Positions 8,520 through 17,605 of a stretch of DNA of 64,000 nucleotides are shown piece after piece. This DNA is from Sphaerotilus hippei (lineage in GTDB: Bacteria; Pseudomonadota; Gammaproteobacteria; Burkholderiales; Burkholderiaceae_C). Both the position numbers and the translations under genes were made by a program. Each line of letters starts with the position of its first letter. Position 1 is the stretch's first letter. The notes under the pieces are model-generated. The model had not been told where the DNA came from, did not search any database, and saw only the letters and a program-made list of their open reading frames with translations. The stretch is from contig NZ_QJJS01000005.1 of NCBI RefSeq assembly GCF_003201595.1, forward strand, positions 62,001 through 126,000, written 5' to 3'.

Positions 8520-10412
8520 ATGGAAAAACAGACCCTGTCCTTCCAGGCCGAAGTGAAGCAGCTGCTTCATCTCGTGACCCATTCGCTGTATTCGAACAAG
8601 GAAATCTTCCTGCGCGAGCTGGTCTCCAACGCGTCGGACGCCTGCGACAAGCTGCGTTTCGAGGCGCTCAACGACAACACGCTGTTCGAGGACCAGCCCG
8701 ATCTGGCCATCCGCGTCAGCTACGACAAGGCCGCCCGCCGCATCGTCATCAGCGACAACGGCATCGGCCTGTCGGCCCAGGAAGCCATCGACCACCTCGG
8801 CACGATCGCCAAGAGCGGCACCAAGGAGTTCATGAGCAAGCTCGAGGGCGAGAAGGCCAAGGACGCGAACCTGATCGGCCAGTTCGGCGTCGGCTTCTAC
8901 TCGGGCTACATCGTCGCCGACCGCATCACGGTCGAGTCGCGCCGCGCGGGCGCCGCGATCACCGAAGGCGTGCGCTGGAGCAGCGAGGGCACCGGCGACT
9001 TCGAGGTCGAGACCATCCGCCGCGAGAGCCGCGGCACCGACGTCATCCTGCACCTGCGCGAGGGCGAGGACGAGTTCCTCAGCACCTGGAAGCTCAAGTC
9101 CGTCATCAGCAAGTACAGCGACCACATCTCGCTGCCGGTGCTGATGCGCAAGGAGTCGTGGGACGCCGAGAAGAGCGAGAACGTCATCTCCGACGAGTGG
9201 GAGTCGGTCAACAAGGCCGCCGCCCTGTGGGCGCGCAGCAAGAGCGAGGTCACCGACGCCGAGTACAAGGCGTTCTACGAGCAGCTGACCTACGACACCA
9301 CGCCGCCGCTGGCCTACACCCACAACCGCGTCGAGGGCCGCACCGAATACACCCAGCTGCTCTACCTGCCGGCCAAGGCGCCGATGGACCTGTGGAACCG
9401 CGACAAGCGCGGCGGCGTCAAGCTCTATGTGAAGCGCGTCTTCATCATGGACGACGCCGAGGCGCTGATGCCCACCTACCTGCGCTTCGTCAAGGGCGTG
9501 ATCGACTCGGCCGACCTGCCGCTGAACGTCAGCCGCGAGCTGCTGCAGGAAAGCCGCGACGTGAAGGCCATCCGCGAAGGCTCGACCAAGCGCGTGCTGA
9601 GCATGCTCGAATCACTGGCCGACAGCGAGAGCGCCGACGACAAGGCCAAGTACGCCGATTTCTGGAAGGAATTCGGCACGGTGCTCAAGGAAGGTGTCGG
9701 CGAGGACCACACCAACCAGGAGCGCCTGGCCAAGCTGCTGCGCTTCGCCTCCACGCACGCCGACGAGGGGGTCTCCTTCGCCGACTACGTCTCGCGCATG
9801 AAGGAAGGCCAGGAGGCGATCTACTACATCACCGCCGACACGCTGGCGGCCGCGAAGAACAGCCCGCAGCTCGAGATCTTCAAGAAGAAGGGCATCGAGG
9901 TCCTGCTGTTCACCGACCGGGTCGACGAGTGGATGCTGGGCCACCTCTACGAGTTCGAGGGCAAGAGCCTGCAGAGCGTCGCCAAGGGGGCGGTCGACCT
10001 GGGCAAGCTCCAGGACGAGGAGGAGAAGAAGCAGGCCGAGGCGGCGGCCGAAGGCTTCAAGCCGACGCTCGAGCGCCTGAAGGCCGCGCTGACCGGACGG
10101 GCCAAGGACGTGCGCGTCACCACCCGCCTGGTCGACTCGCCGGCCTGTCTGGTGACCGAGGAGGGTGACATGAGCGGCCACCTGGCCCGCCTGCTCAAGC
10201 AGGCCGGCCAGAGCGCGCCGACCAGCCTGCCGGTGCTCGAGGTCAACGCCGACCACGCGCTGGTGGGCCAGCTCGCCGCACTGCCGGAAGGCTCGCCCCG
10301 CTTCGACGACCTGGCGCAGGTGCTGTTCGGCAACGCGCTGCTGGCCGAAGGTGGCCAGCTCGACGACCCCGCGGACCATGTCCGCCGCATCCAGGCCCTG
10401 ATCCTGGGCTGA
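8520..10412 (+). CDS. htpG: molecular chaperone HtpG (Hsp90)
   Basis: Bacterial Hsp90: a cytoplasmic dimeric ATP-dependent chaperone. The 630-residue protein has the N-terminal GHKL ATPase domain with [20 protein letters not shown] and GQFGVGFYS motifs, the middle domain, and the C-terminal dimerisation domain. ATG 8520 gives the conserved [18 protein letters not shown] start; the frame is open 18 codons upstream but that part lies near the predicted transcript start and is not conserved. A single-gene unit between a sigma-32 promoter and an intrinsic terminator. Confidence 0.97.
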   Translation: MEKQTLSFQAEVKQLLHLVTHSLYSNKEIFLRELVSNASDACDKLRFEALNDNTLFEDQPDLAIRVSYDKAARRIVISDNGIGLSAQEAIDHLGTIAKSGTKEFMSKLEGEKAKDANLIGQFGVGFYSGYIVADRITVESRRAGAAITEGVRWSSEGTGDFEVETIRRESRGTDVILHLREGEDEFLSTWKLKSVISKYSDHISLPVLMRKESWDAEKSENVISDEWESVNKAAALWARSKSEVTDAEYKAFYEQLTYDTTPPLAYTHNRVEGRTEYTQLLYLPAKAPMDLWNRDKRGGVKLYVKRVFIMDDAEALMPTYLRFVKGVIDSADLPLNVSRELLQESRDVKAIREGSTKRVLSMLESLADSESADDKAKYADFWKEFGTVLKEGVGEDHTNQERLAKLLRFASTHADEGVSFADYVSRMKEGQEAIYYITADTLAAAKNSPQLEIFKKKGIEVLLFTDRVDEWMLGHLYEFEGKSLQSVAKGAVDLGKLQDEEEKKQAEAAAEGFKPTLERLKAALTGRAKDVRVTTRLVDSPACLVTEEGDMSGHLARLLKQAGQSAPTSLPVLEVNADHALVGQLAALPEGSPRFDDLAQVLFGNALLAEGGQLDDPADHVRRIQALILG

Positions 10413-10433
10413 GCCCCGCCTGAACCGCCCTCG

Positions 10434-10459
10434 AACGCCGGACTCGCTCCGGCGTTTTT
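10434..10459 (+). terminator. Rho-independent terminator of htpG
   Basis: AACGCCGGA (10434-10442) pairs perfectly with TCCGGCGTT (10448-10456) over a 5-base loop, with a T run at 10455-10459. It starts 22 bases after the htpG stop. Confidence 0.9.
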
Positions 10460-10482
10460 CATCGGGCCACGGCCTTCAGGCC

Positions 10483-11547
10483 TCAGGCGACCAGCGGCTC
10501 GTCCTGCATCGCCTCGATCTGCTCGTGCAGCTGCATCGTCTGCTGCGCCCAGTACGACGGGCTCTCGAACGACGGGAAGGCGATCGGGAAGGCCGGGTCG
10601 GCCCAGCGCCGGGCGATCCACGCGCTGTGGCCGATCAGGCGCAGCGTGCGCAGCGGCTCGATCAGCGCCAGCTCGCGGCGGTCGAACTCGCGCAGCGTCT
10701 CGTAGCCGTCGAGCAGCGCACCGAGCTGGGCCTGCATCTCGTGGCGCTCCCCTCCCAGCAGCATCCACAGGTCCTGCACCGCCGGTCCGTTGACCGCGTC
10801 GTCGAGGTCGACGAAGTGCGGCCCGCTGCCGGTCCACAGCAGGTTGCCGGCGTGGCAGTCGCCGTGCAGGCGCATGAGCTCGAGCGGGCCGTGGCGCTCG
10901 AAGCGGGTGTCGACCGCGTCGAGCGCCCGCAGGCAGGCGCTGTGCCAGCCGCCCAGTGCGTCGGGAGGCAGCACGTCGCCGTCGATCAGCCAGGCCACCG
11001 CGGCCCGGGCCGCGCGGCTGCCGTCGAGCGTCAGCCGGTGCTCGAAGGGTCGCTGCCGGCCCACCAGGTGCAGCCGGGCGAGGAAGCGGCCGATCCACTC
11101 CAGCGTCTCGGGCTGGTCCAGCTCGGGCGCCCGGCCGCCGCAGCGCGGGCTCACGCCGAAGCGCCAGCCGCCGACCCGCGCCAGCGTGGGCGGCTGGCCC
11201 GTCAGCGTGGCCACGGGCTGCCCGGCGGGCAGGTCGACCGGCGGCTGCAGCACCAGCGGCGGCACGGCCGGCACCTCGGCGGCGGCCAGCTCGAGCGCGA
11301 AGTGGTGCTCCTCCAGGATCTGCGCATCGCTCCAGCGGCCGTCGCGGTAGAACTTGGCGACGACGATCGGCGGCTGGGCCGCCCCGGGGTCGAGCGACTC
11401 CTCCAGGTGGACCTGGAAGACCCGGTTCTCGTAGGAGTTGAGCTGCAGGATGCGGCCGTCGCCACGCAGTCCGGCGGCGTCGAGTGCGTCGAGCACCGCG
11501 TGGGGCGTCAGGCCGGCATAGGGCTGTTCGGGGTCATGATCGGTCAT
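10483..11547 (-). CDS. srkA: stress-response serine/threonine kinase SrkA (YihE/RdoA-like)
   Basis: A 354-residue kinase of the aminoglycoside-phosphotransferase (APH) fold, resembling E. coli SrkA, which protects against stress-induced death. Motifs: LNSYENRVFQV (glycine-loop equivalent), VVAKFYRDGRWS with the ATP-site Lys, the catalytic loop HGDCHAGNLLW and the metal-binding FVDLDDA. ATG 11547 begins MTDHDPEQPYAGLTP; the open frame runs 30 codons further up into unlikely sequence. Convergent with htpG. Real substrates are unknown. Confidence 0.88.
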   Translation of the reverse strand: MTDHDPEQPYAGLTPHAVLDALDAAGLRGDGRILQLNSYENRVFQVHLEESLDPGAAQPPIVVAKFYRDGRWSDAQILEEHHFALELAAAEVPAVPPLVLQPPVDLPAGQPVATLTGQPPTLARVGGWRFGVSPRCGGRAPELDQPETLEWIGRFLARLHLVGRQRPFEHRLTLDGSRAARAAVAWLIDGDVLPPDALGGWHSACLRALDAVDTRFERHGPLELMRLHGDCHAGNLLWTGSGPHFVDLDDAVNGPAVQDLWMLLGGERHEMQAQLGALLDGYETLREFDRRELALIEPLRTLRLIGHSAWIARRWADPAFPIAFPSFESPSYWAQQTMQLHEQIEAMQDEPLVA

Positions 11548-11593
11548 GGCCGATGGTAGATCAGCGCCGGATCCCGGCGCTGGCGGCCCGGGT

Positions 11594-12418
11594 TCAGTGG
11601 CGGCCGATGATGTTGCCGGCGGCGTCGCCCGAGGCACCGAAGGGCTCGCTCGGCCGGCCGGCCCACAGGCCGTACGGATCCGGACGGGCCTGGGCGCTGT
11701 CTTCCTCCTTCGGGCGGCTCACCACCTTCAGATCGGGGCGCTCGCCGCTGGCGGGCGGCTCGCGGAACGGGTCGCGCAGCGTCTCGGGCGAGAAGAAGGA
11801 GTCCTGCGCGAAGCCGGAGTCGTACCACTGGCTCTCCGCCGCATAACGGCTGCGCGCGGCCTGCGCCACGGTCGAGTGCGGGGCCTTCAGGTCACGCAGC
11901 ATGTCGGGCACGACCGGGCGCAGGTTGTCGCCGACCGAGGGCACCAGCATCTGCAGCTCGGCCGCGCTGGGCAGCTGGTCGGAGCGGCAGGTCACGTAGC
12001 GGATGCGGCAGGCCTCCAGCACCGACTGCTTGATGGTCGCCACCCGCGGGGTGCTCGGCCGGCTCGGACGCTCGATGTCGATGGCCGCCAGGATGCGGCC
12101 GTTGTCCGAGCAGACCACGAAGCTGACGTGGATCGGGCCCAGCAGGTTGAACCAGTAGCGCAGCGTCTCGCGGTCGCTGGGCTGGCAGATGCGCACCAGC
12201 GGCAGCTTGGCCAGCACGGTGTGGTGCGGCAGCGCGGCGCGCAGCTGGCGGTAGAGGGCGCGCTCTTCCGGCGTGAAGATGGGGCGCTGGACCAGCGGCC
12301 ATTCTTCGGGCAGCGCTTCGCTGCCGCGCGGGCGCGGCGGCTTCTTCAGCAGCAGCGTGGCAAAGCCCGCCAGCACGGCGGCGGCCAGAGCAAGCGTGAT
12401 CCAGACGTGTGTGGTCAT
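11594..12418 (-). CDS. DUF2726-containing membrane-anchored protein
   Basis: A 274-residue protein. Residues about 6-24 form one N-terminal hydrophobic segment (ITLALAAAVLAGFATLLL) followed by KKPPRPR, so the rest is probably cytoplasmic. Residues about 45-160 match the DUF2726 pattern (RPIFTPEERALYRQLRAALP ... FVVCSDNGRILAAIDIERPS ... VLEACRIRYVTC), a domain related to nuclease-like/topoisomerase zinc-ribbon partners. The C-terminal 100 residues are polar and low complexity. Function unknown. It lies 46 bases upstream of srkA on the same strand. Confidence 0.7.
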   Translation of the reverse strand: MTTHVWITLALAAAVLAGFATLLLKKPPRPRGSEALPEEWPLVQRPIFTPEERALYRQLRAALPHHTVLAKLPLVRICQPSDRETLRYWFNLLGPIHVSFVVCSDNGRILAAIDIERPSRPSTPRVATIKQSVLEACRIRYVTCRSDQLPSAAELQMLVPSVGDNLRPVVPDMLRDLKAPHSTVAQAARSRYAAESQWYDSGFAQDSFFSPETLRDPFREPPASGERPDLKVVSRPKEEDSAQARPDPYGLWAGRPSEPFGASGDAAGNIIGRH

Positions 12419-12574
12419 GAGGCGGTGAAGGAGGCGACAGGTGGCTGACGACCCGTGACGGGTCGGACAGGTCCGATGTTACGGAATACTGTAACCACTT
12501 GTGAATCCCCCGCGCCGGTGGCGTCCGTGGGCGCGCCGGCTCCCCGCAGCACGAAAATCCGCAGGCTCAGGCGC

Positions 12575-13276
12575 TCAGGCGCTCAGCCGGTCGACCAGGC
12601 GGCAGATCTGGCGCGTCTGCAGCTTGTAGGCGTAGTTCAGCTGGGCCAGGTGGCGGGCCAGCAGCGCCTCGGCGCGGGTGCGCAGCGTGACCGGTGGCAG
12701 CTGCAGCCAGGCTTCGGACTCGCTGCCTTCCCGCTGCACCGACGCGCCGGCCTGGCGGGCGATGCGCAGCATCACGGTGTTCTCGCTCAGCGCGTGGATG
12801 AACAGGCGGTCGACGCCGCGGTTGCGGCCATGGCGGGTGGCGTGGGCGAACAGGCGGTTGCCCAGGCCGCGTCCCCGCGCCGTGGCGCGCACCGAGACCG
12901 CGAACTCGGCCATGCGCAGCACCCGGCCGGCGGTCGTGTCCTGCAGGTAGGCCAGGTGGGCGATCGCGATCAGCTCCAGCCGGCGGTTGAAGATGCCGAA
13001 CACCTCGTCACCCTCGAAGTCCAGCGACTGGGCGTACTGCCGGATGCGTTCGTCGCTGGCCGGGTAGCCGAAGCGCAGGTAACGGTCGTGCGAGCCGAGG
13101 CTGAGCAGGTGGCGCTCGACCCGGCTGCGGTGCTGCGCACCGAGCTGGATGATCGGGGCCCAGCGCCACAGGCGCACCGGCAGCTGCGCGCCTTGCCGCA
13201 CCAGTTCACGCACGCGGGCGGTGCCACGCTCGCGCAGCGTGCCCCATGAAAAGCAAGTCTCGGCAGGATCGGCCAT
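12575..13276 (-). CDS. GNAT-family N-acetyltransferase
   Basis: A 233-residue GCN5-related acetyltransferase. The acetyl-CoA site is seen as AEFAVSVRATARGRGLGNRLF (V-x5-RGRGLG), followed by the beta-5 stretch VDRLFIHALSENTVMLRIARQAG. HRSRVERHLLSLGSHDRYLRFG near the N-terminus is common in GNAT proteins of this order. The substrate cannot be inferred. The ATG is followed by PAETC and no better start is evident. Upstream it faces the GGDEF-EAL gene across a 305-base gap. Confidence 0.8.
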   Translation of the reverse strand: MADPAETCFSWGTLRERGTARVRELVRQGAQLPVRLWRWAPIIQLGAQHRSRVERHLLSLGSHDRYLRFGYPASDERIRQYAQSLDFEGDEVFGIFNRRLELIAIAHLAYLQDTTAGRVLRMAEFAVSVRATARGRGLGNRLFAHATRHGRNRGVDRLFIHALSENTVMLRIARQAGASVQREGSESEAWLQLPPVTLRTRAEALLARHLAQLNYAYKLQTRQICRLVDRLSA

Positions 13277-13581
13277 GGCGCAATTTTAGGTGTTAACCCT
13301 GATCGGTACGCGTCGCCCCTCCAGACCCGGGCGCATGGCCGGGATTTTGTCCCGCTCTGCCGCGCTTCCCGTGGCGGGACCCGCCGCAGGGGAGCACCGC
13401 CCCTGTGGGGCTTCCCGCCACAGCCGCCGCGGTGCCCCGTGAAGCTTTTGCCAGAATGATCAGATTTGAGGGCCGATCCCGTACCAGATGTGAAGAACTT
13501 GACGATCATCCGGGACGGCCGTGCCCCGGCGGGTGCAGGTTCCGTCGTCCCCATGATCCCCTCAGAGAGCAGAGCGCCATC
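13277..13581. other. divergent intergenic region (GNAT / GGDEF-EAL)
   Basis: The 305 bases hold no credible gene. I looked for a c-di-GMP riboswitch because the downstream gene makes and breaks c-di-GMP, and found no GEMM-like core. There is a small hairpin (CCCC-TGT-GGGG) near 13400. The reading frame of the GGDEF-EAL gene extends back to 13405 but that part has no protein-like features. Confidence 0.4.
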
Positions 13582-16104
13582 TTGAAGTCCCTGATCGGCA
13601 TCCTGATCGCTCTGCTGGCCTGGCTGGTGTCACCGGGGGTGGCCGCCCAGGACCTGATCCTCGAACGGGCCATGCTCGAGGACGTGGCCGGCACGCTGAC
13701 GATCGAGCAGGTGAGCCAGCTCGAGTTCCAGCCGGTGGCCCGCTCGCTCAGCCGCGGCTACACCGACTCGGTCCACTGGCTGCGCCTGACGGTGCGGGCT
13801 CCGCAGCAGGGCCGCGAGGTGGTGCTGCGCATCTATCCGCCCAACCTCGACGAGGTCCGCCTGTTCGAGGCCGGCCCCTGGGGATGGCAGACCCGCGTCA
13901 CCGGCGATCGCCATCCTTATGTCGATCGGGACCAGCCCGCCATCGCCCTGGGGTTCGTGGTCCACGTGAGCGAGCCGCAGGTGACCTACTACCTGCGGCT
14001 GAAGACCACCAGCATCTCCTGGCTCAACGTCGAAGCCCTGATGCCGCAGGCGGCCCAGCGACTGGAGCGCCAGGTCGACCTGATCGAGGACGTGTTCATC
14101 GCCCTGATGCTCTGGACGCTGGTGTGGGCCTTCCACCACTGGCTGCTGCATCGCGAGCGGCTGGTCGGGCTGCTGGCGCTCAGCCAGGCGCTGTTCATCC
14201 TCTATGACATGGCGCTGATGGGCTATCTGGCGCCGTTCATGCCGACCGGCCATCCCGAGTGGGCCGACATGGCGACCAATGTGCTCGTCTGCGCCTGGCA
14301 GCTCCCCTGCCTGCTCTTCACCCGTGCGCTGTTCCAGCGTTATGCGCCGCCGCCCGCGCTGATGCGCGGCTTCGACCTGCTGATGCTCGTCTTCCCGGTG
14401 CTGATGCTGCTGATGGCGCTGGGCTTCACGCGGATCGCCCTGCAGGCGAACTACCTGCTGTTCATCGCCGCGCGGGCGTATTTCCTGCTCGTGTCGCTGA
14501 CCCTGCGGGAGGAGGGCATGCCGAGCCGGCGCTTCCTGCGCACCCTGCATGTCGTGCTGGCCCTGGTGGTCGCGGTGCTGATCGCCTCGCACATCGGCTG
14601 GCTCGACGACGCCAGTGACGGGCTGCGCTACGTGCTGGTCCTGGTGGTCTACGCCACCGTCAACAGCCTCATGCTGATCGTCCTGGTGCATGCCCGGCTG
14701 AAGGCGCTGCACCACGAGGCCCGGCAGTCGTCGGTGGACCTGGCCCTGTCGCAGCAGGCCCTGGCGCTGGAGCGCGCCCACAAGGAAGAGGCCCGCTACC
14801 TGGCCTACACCGATCACCTGACCGGCCTGGCCAACCGGCGCCACTTCGTCGAGCAGGCGGGCCTGGCCATCCAGCGCGCGCTGCACGAGCGCCGGCCGCT
14901 GGCCCTGCTGATGATCGACCTGGACCACTTCAAGGCGCTCAACGACACCCTGGGCCATGCGGCCGGCGATGTCGTGCTGCAGGGCGTGGCCCGGCGCCTG
15001 CGGGACACGCTGCACCGGCAGGACCTGGTCGGGCGCATCGGCGGCGAGGAGTTCGCCGTCGTGCTGATGGACACCGACGCGGAGCAGGCCGCGGTTCGTT
15101 CCCAGGCGCTGCGCCGTGCCGTCGCGGACACGCCATTCGACTTCCAGGAGGCCGCCCACGGCATCCACGCCACGATCTCGCTCGGGCTGACCCTGCTGAA
15201 GGGCCGGCCGGTCGATCTGGGCTGCCTGCTCAAGGAGGCCGACCACGCCTTGTACATCGCCAAGGCCAGCGGGCGCGACGCCCTGAAGGTGCATGACGAC
15301 GAACTGGGCCAGCGCGCGCAGCTGCGCGCGCAGATCACCCACGAGCTGGCCTCGGCCCTGGAGAGGGGCGAGCTCAGCCTGCACTACCAGCCCGTCTTCG
15401 GCGCCGATGGCCGCCAGCCGGTCTGTGCCGAGGCCCTGCTGCGCTGGCAGCATCCCCGCCTGGGGCTGGTGCCGCCGCAGGCCTTCGTCGACGTGGCCGA
15501 GGACACCGGGCTGATCGTGCCCATCGGGGCCTGGGTGCTGCAGCAGGCCTGCCGGGACGCGATGACCTGGTCGGCGCCGCTCCAGGTCGCCGTCAACCTG
15601 TCGGTGCGCCAGCTGCACAGCCGCGGCATCGTCGACGACGTGCGCCAGGCCCTGGCGCTGAGCGGGCTGCCGGCCCACCGCCTGGAGCTGGAGGTGACCG
15701 AATCGGCGCTGGCCCAGGAGGCCGCCGCGGCCGATGCGCTCGATGCGCTGCGTGAGCTCGGGGTCGGGCTGGCGCTGGACGACTTCGGCACCGGGTTCTC
15801 GTCGCTGGCCTATCTGCAGCGTTTCCGCTTCGACCGCCTCAAGATCGACCGCGCCTTCGTGCTGCCGCTGCAGCAGCTCGAGAACAGCGCCCCGGTGGCG
15901 CTGGTGCGTGCCGTCATCGAGCTGGCCCGGGCACTGGACCTGGCCTGCACCGCCGAGGGCATCGAGAACGCCGGCCAGCTCAAAGTGCTGTGCGAGCTGG
16001 GCTGCAGCGCGCTGCAGGGCTTCCACCTGGCCCGGCCGATGGCGGATGCGGCGCTGCGCGACTTCCTGGCCGGCCGGCACGATCCGGTCGGCACGCCGAC
16101 CTGA
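13582..16104 (+). CDS. membrane GGDEF-EAL protein with 7TMR-DISM sensor
   Basis: An 840-residue bifunctional c-di-GMP enzyme. From the TTG at 13582 it begins with a signal peptide (about 1-24, ending VAAQ), then a periplasmic 7TMR-DISMED2 beta domain (about 25-160), seven hydrophobic segments (about 170-380) and a short coiled linker. The diguanylate cyclase domain has an intact active site (RIGGEEFAVVL). The EAL domain keeps EALLRW, DDFGTGFSS, LKIDRAF and AEGIE, so both activities look possible. The upstream frame (13405) would hide the signal peptide, hence the chosen start. The ligand of the sensor is unknown. Confidence 0.85.
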   Translation: MKSLIGILIALLAWLVSPGVAAQDLILERAMLEDVAGTLTIEQVSQLEFQPVARSLSRGYTDSVHWLRLTVRAPQQGREVVLRIYPPNLDEVRLFEAGPWGWQTRVTGDRHPYVDRDQPAIALGFVVHVSEPQVTYYLRLKTTSISWLNVEALMPQAAQRLERQVDLIEDVFIALMLWTLVWAFHHWLLHRERLVGLLALSQALFILYDMALMGYLAPFMPTGHPEWADMATNVLVCAWQLPCLLFTRALFQRYAPPPALMRGFDLLMLVFPVLMLLMALGFTRIALQANYLLFIAARAYFLLVSLTLREEGMPSRRFLRTLHVVLALVVAVLIASHIGWLDDASDGLRYVLVLVVYATVNSLMLIVLVHARLKALHHEARQSSVDLALSQQALALERAHKEEARYLAYTDHLTGLANRRHFVEQAGLAIQRALHERRPLALLMIDLDHFKALNDTLGHAAGDVVLQGVARRLRDTLHRQDLVGRIGGEEFAVVLMDTDAEQAAVRSQALRRAVADTPFDFQEAAHGIHATISLGLTLLKGRPVDLGCLLKEADHALYIAKASGRDALKVHDDELGQRAQLRAQITHELASALERGELSLHYQPVFGADGRQPVCAEALLRWQHPRLGLVPPQAFVDVAEDTGLIVPIGAWVLQQACRDAMTWSAPLQVAVNLSVRQLHSRGIVDDVRQALALSGLPAHRLELEVTESALAQEAAAADALDALRELGVGLALDDFGTGFSSLAYLQRFRFDRLKIDRAFVLPLQQLENSAPVALVRAVIELARALDLACTAEGIENAGQLKVLCELGCSALQGFHLARPMADAALRDFLAGRHDPVGTPT

Positions 16105-16109
16105 GGCGA

Positions 16110-16345
16110 GTGGCCGCAGTCATCCCGCACTCCACCTCCGTGGTGCTGACCGCGCAGCTCTTCGGCGCCAGCACGCTGGGCGCAGCACACCCCCTGGCGC
16201 TCAGCCTGGCCTGGCCCTGCTGACGGGCCACCTCTGCGGCGCCCAGTCTCACGTGGTCGGCCTCGTCTGGAACCGCCGCTTCGTCGCCACCACCTTCCTG
16301 ATGTCGGTGGCGGTGGTGCTGGGGGCGTATCTGCTGGGGTTCTAG
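16110..16345 (+). pseudogene. remnant of a membrane protein, frameshifted
   Basis: Two overlapping frames together read like the C-terminal end of one hydrophobic protein. The first (from GTG 16110) gives VVLTAQLFGASTLGAAHPLA up to a stop at 16221. The second continues from about 16205 with GHLCGAQSHVVGLVWNRRF and a final membrane helix to the TAG at 16343. A one-base shift near 16205-16220 would join them. There is no N-terminal part. I could not assign a family. It may instead be chance open sequence. Confidence 0.35.
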
Positions 16346-16568
16346 GGGGAGGGGCGGGAGCCCTGCGCGAAGGGCGCCGGTGCTCCTCGGCCATTGCCGC
16401 GGCGAGGATGGGTGTGGGAATCGCCCCATTGCGGTCCTTCGCCGCATTTGCATGAGCGACGGCAAAGCAGCATTCGCCGTCAGTCAAGCTGATCGTCCAA
16501 AGCGGCCGCTTCCGGCCATTACCTGATGCTGGTCCCGATCCCAGACAGCCGACAGTCGATCCGCAGTT
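16346..16568. other. non-coding stretch at left edge of accessory region
   Basis: No convincing gene or RNA was seen. Base composition drops below that of the flanking genes from about 16440 to 17060, which suggests different ancestry for this stretch. Confidence 0.35.
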
Positions 16569-17003
16569 TCAGCGACGATTCGACGGGTTGCGGCCGGCAC
16601 ACACGACTAAAAGCTTGCCTGCATTGCCCGACGGGGCGAGTTGATTCACATCGACGGAATTCCGATCGAGTGCGTCGAGGTCCACGAAAACTGCATCGCA
16701 CCATTGCGGAATGTGGCTATCCCCGTAGGCGACGTTGAGCCTGTCGGTGGACACAAGGTCCACGACGCGGACTTGCGCACCCTGGGCCGCCAGCTGTTCA
16801 TCGAGCGACTGGTCGTTCAGAAAGGTATTGCGGATCGAGGCGATGCCAGCGAGGGGGTCACGCAAAAAAGCGGCGAGCACATCGTTGCGGAGTCGGAGGG
16901 TCGATTGGATGTTCAGTCCTATCGAGGTGAAGTGGATGCCCAGAGCAGCGGGCAACCGATTTCCACTCCGGCATCGAAAGTGACTGTAGAAACCGCACGC
17001 CAA
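16569..17003 (-). CDS. doubtful hypothetical ORF in lower-GC stretch
   Basis: A 144-codon frame. Its middle (FLNDQSLDEQLAAQGAQVRV, then VDLVSTDRLNVAYGDSH) reads like a folded protein, but both ends do not, no ribosome site was found and no family is recognised. The opposite strand is also open for 166 codons. It could be the degraded end of a lost gene. It lies between the GGDEF-EAL gene and cadR, in the part with lower GC. Confidence 0.25.
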   Translation of the reverse strand: MACGFYSHFRCRSGNRLPAALGIHFTSIGLNIQSTLRLRNDVLAAFLRDPLAGIASIRNTFLNDQSLDEQLAAQGAQVRVVDLVSTDRLNVAYGDSHIPQWCDAVFVDLDALDRNSVDVNQLAPSGNAGKLLVVCAGRNPSNRR

Positions 17004-17076
17004 CAGCCATCGAACGGGACCATGACAGCTTCATCAGGTTCGCCGCGGGACGAACCTTGCTCGCGACAGAAGGGGC

Positions 17077-17520
17077 TCAGTGCGTACCGCGGATGTGGCG
17101 GAGCGGAGGCGCCGTGGCGGATTGGGCGGCCGCGGTGTTGAGTTCGCTCAGGATGCCGCACTGCTCCATCGCGTGCGGCGTACCGCACCTCGCGCGCAGC
17201 GCCTTCAGATCCTTGTGCAGCGTCCGCAGCTCACGGATGCGATGGGTGACGTGCTCGATGTGCTCGTCGAGCAGTGCGTTGACCTCGCCGCAATCCTGCA
17301 AGGGCGCATCGCGCAGCCGCAGCAGCGTCCGGATCTCGTCCAGCGTCATGTCAAGGTTGCGGCAGTGGCGGATGAACGCCAGCCTCTCGGCATGGCCGGC
17401 CGTGTACACGCGGTAGTTGTTGTCGGCGCGCTGCGCCGCCGGGATCAGGCCTTCGCGCTCGTAGAACCGGATGGTCTCGACCGAGGTGCCGGTCGATTCG
17501 GCCAAGTCGCCGATGCGCAT
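17077..17520 (-). CDS. cadR: MerR-family Cd(II)/Pb(II)-responsive regulator CadR
   Basis: A 147-residue MerR regulator that activates the divergent metal ATPase gene when Cd, Pb or Zn binds. The N-terminal winged helix (MRIGDLAESTGTSVETIRFY) is followed by a long coiled dimerisation helix. The metal-site cysteines are at residues 77, 112 and 121, with a histidine-containing end (RHIRGTH), as in CadR/PbrR proteins. Whether Cd or Pb is the main inducer cannot be told from sequence. Confidence 0.92.
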   Translation of the reverse strand: MRIGDLAESTGTSVETIRFYEREGLIPAAQRADNNYRVYTAGHAERLAFIRHCRNLDMTLDEIRTLLRLRDAPLQDCGEVNALLDEHIEHVTHRIRELRTLHKDLKALRARCGTPHAMEQCGILSELNTAAAQSATAPPLRHIRGTH

Positions 17521-17547
17521 GAACGTTTCCTTGGCGTGTCTGGGGAC

Positions 17548-17578
17548 TTGACTCTACACCGACTTCAGGGTTTTCAAT
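17548..17578 (+). promoter_or_regulatory. MerR-type promoter/operator of cadA
   Basis: TTGACT (17548-17553) and TTCAAT (17573-17578) are 19 bases apart, the over-long spacer that MerR-family activators untwist. The spacer carries an imperfect dyad (ACTCTA ... TTCAGGGT), similar to known CadR/PbrR sites. It lies between the divergent cadR and cadA starts. Confidence 0.75.
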
Positions 17579-17605
17579 GGCGGCCATGAGTCAAGGAAAA
17601 CACCC

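Noticed and set aside
13277-13581. c-di-GMP riboswitch before the GGDEF-EAL gene
   Set aside because: The conserved GEMM core and its paired helices are not present.
16641-17141. 166-codon plus-strand frame in the lower-GC stretch
   Set aside because: It runs into cadR antisense, has no ribosome site or domain, and its composition is not protein-like.
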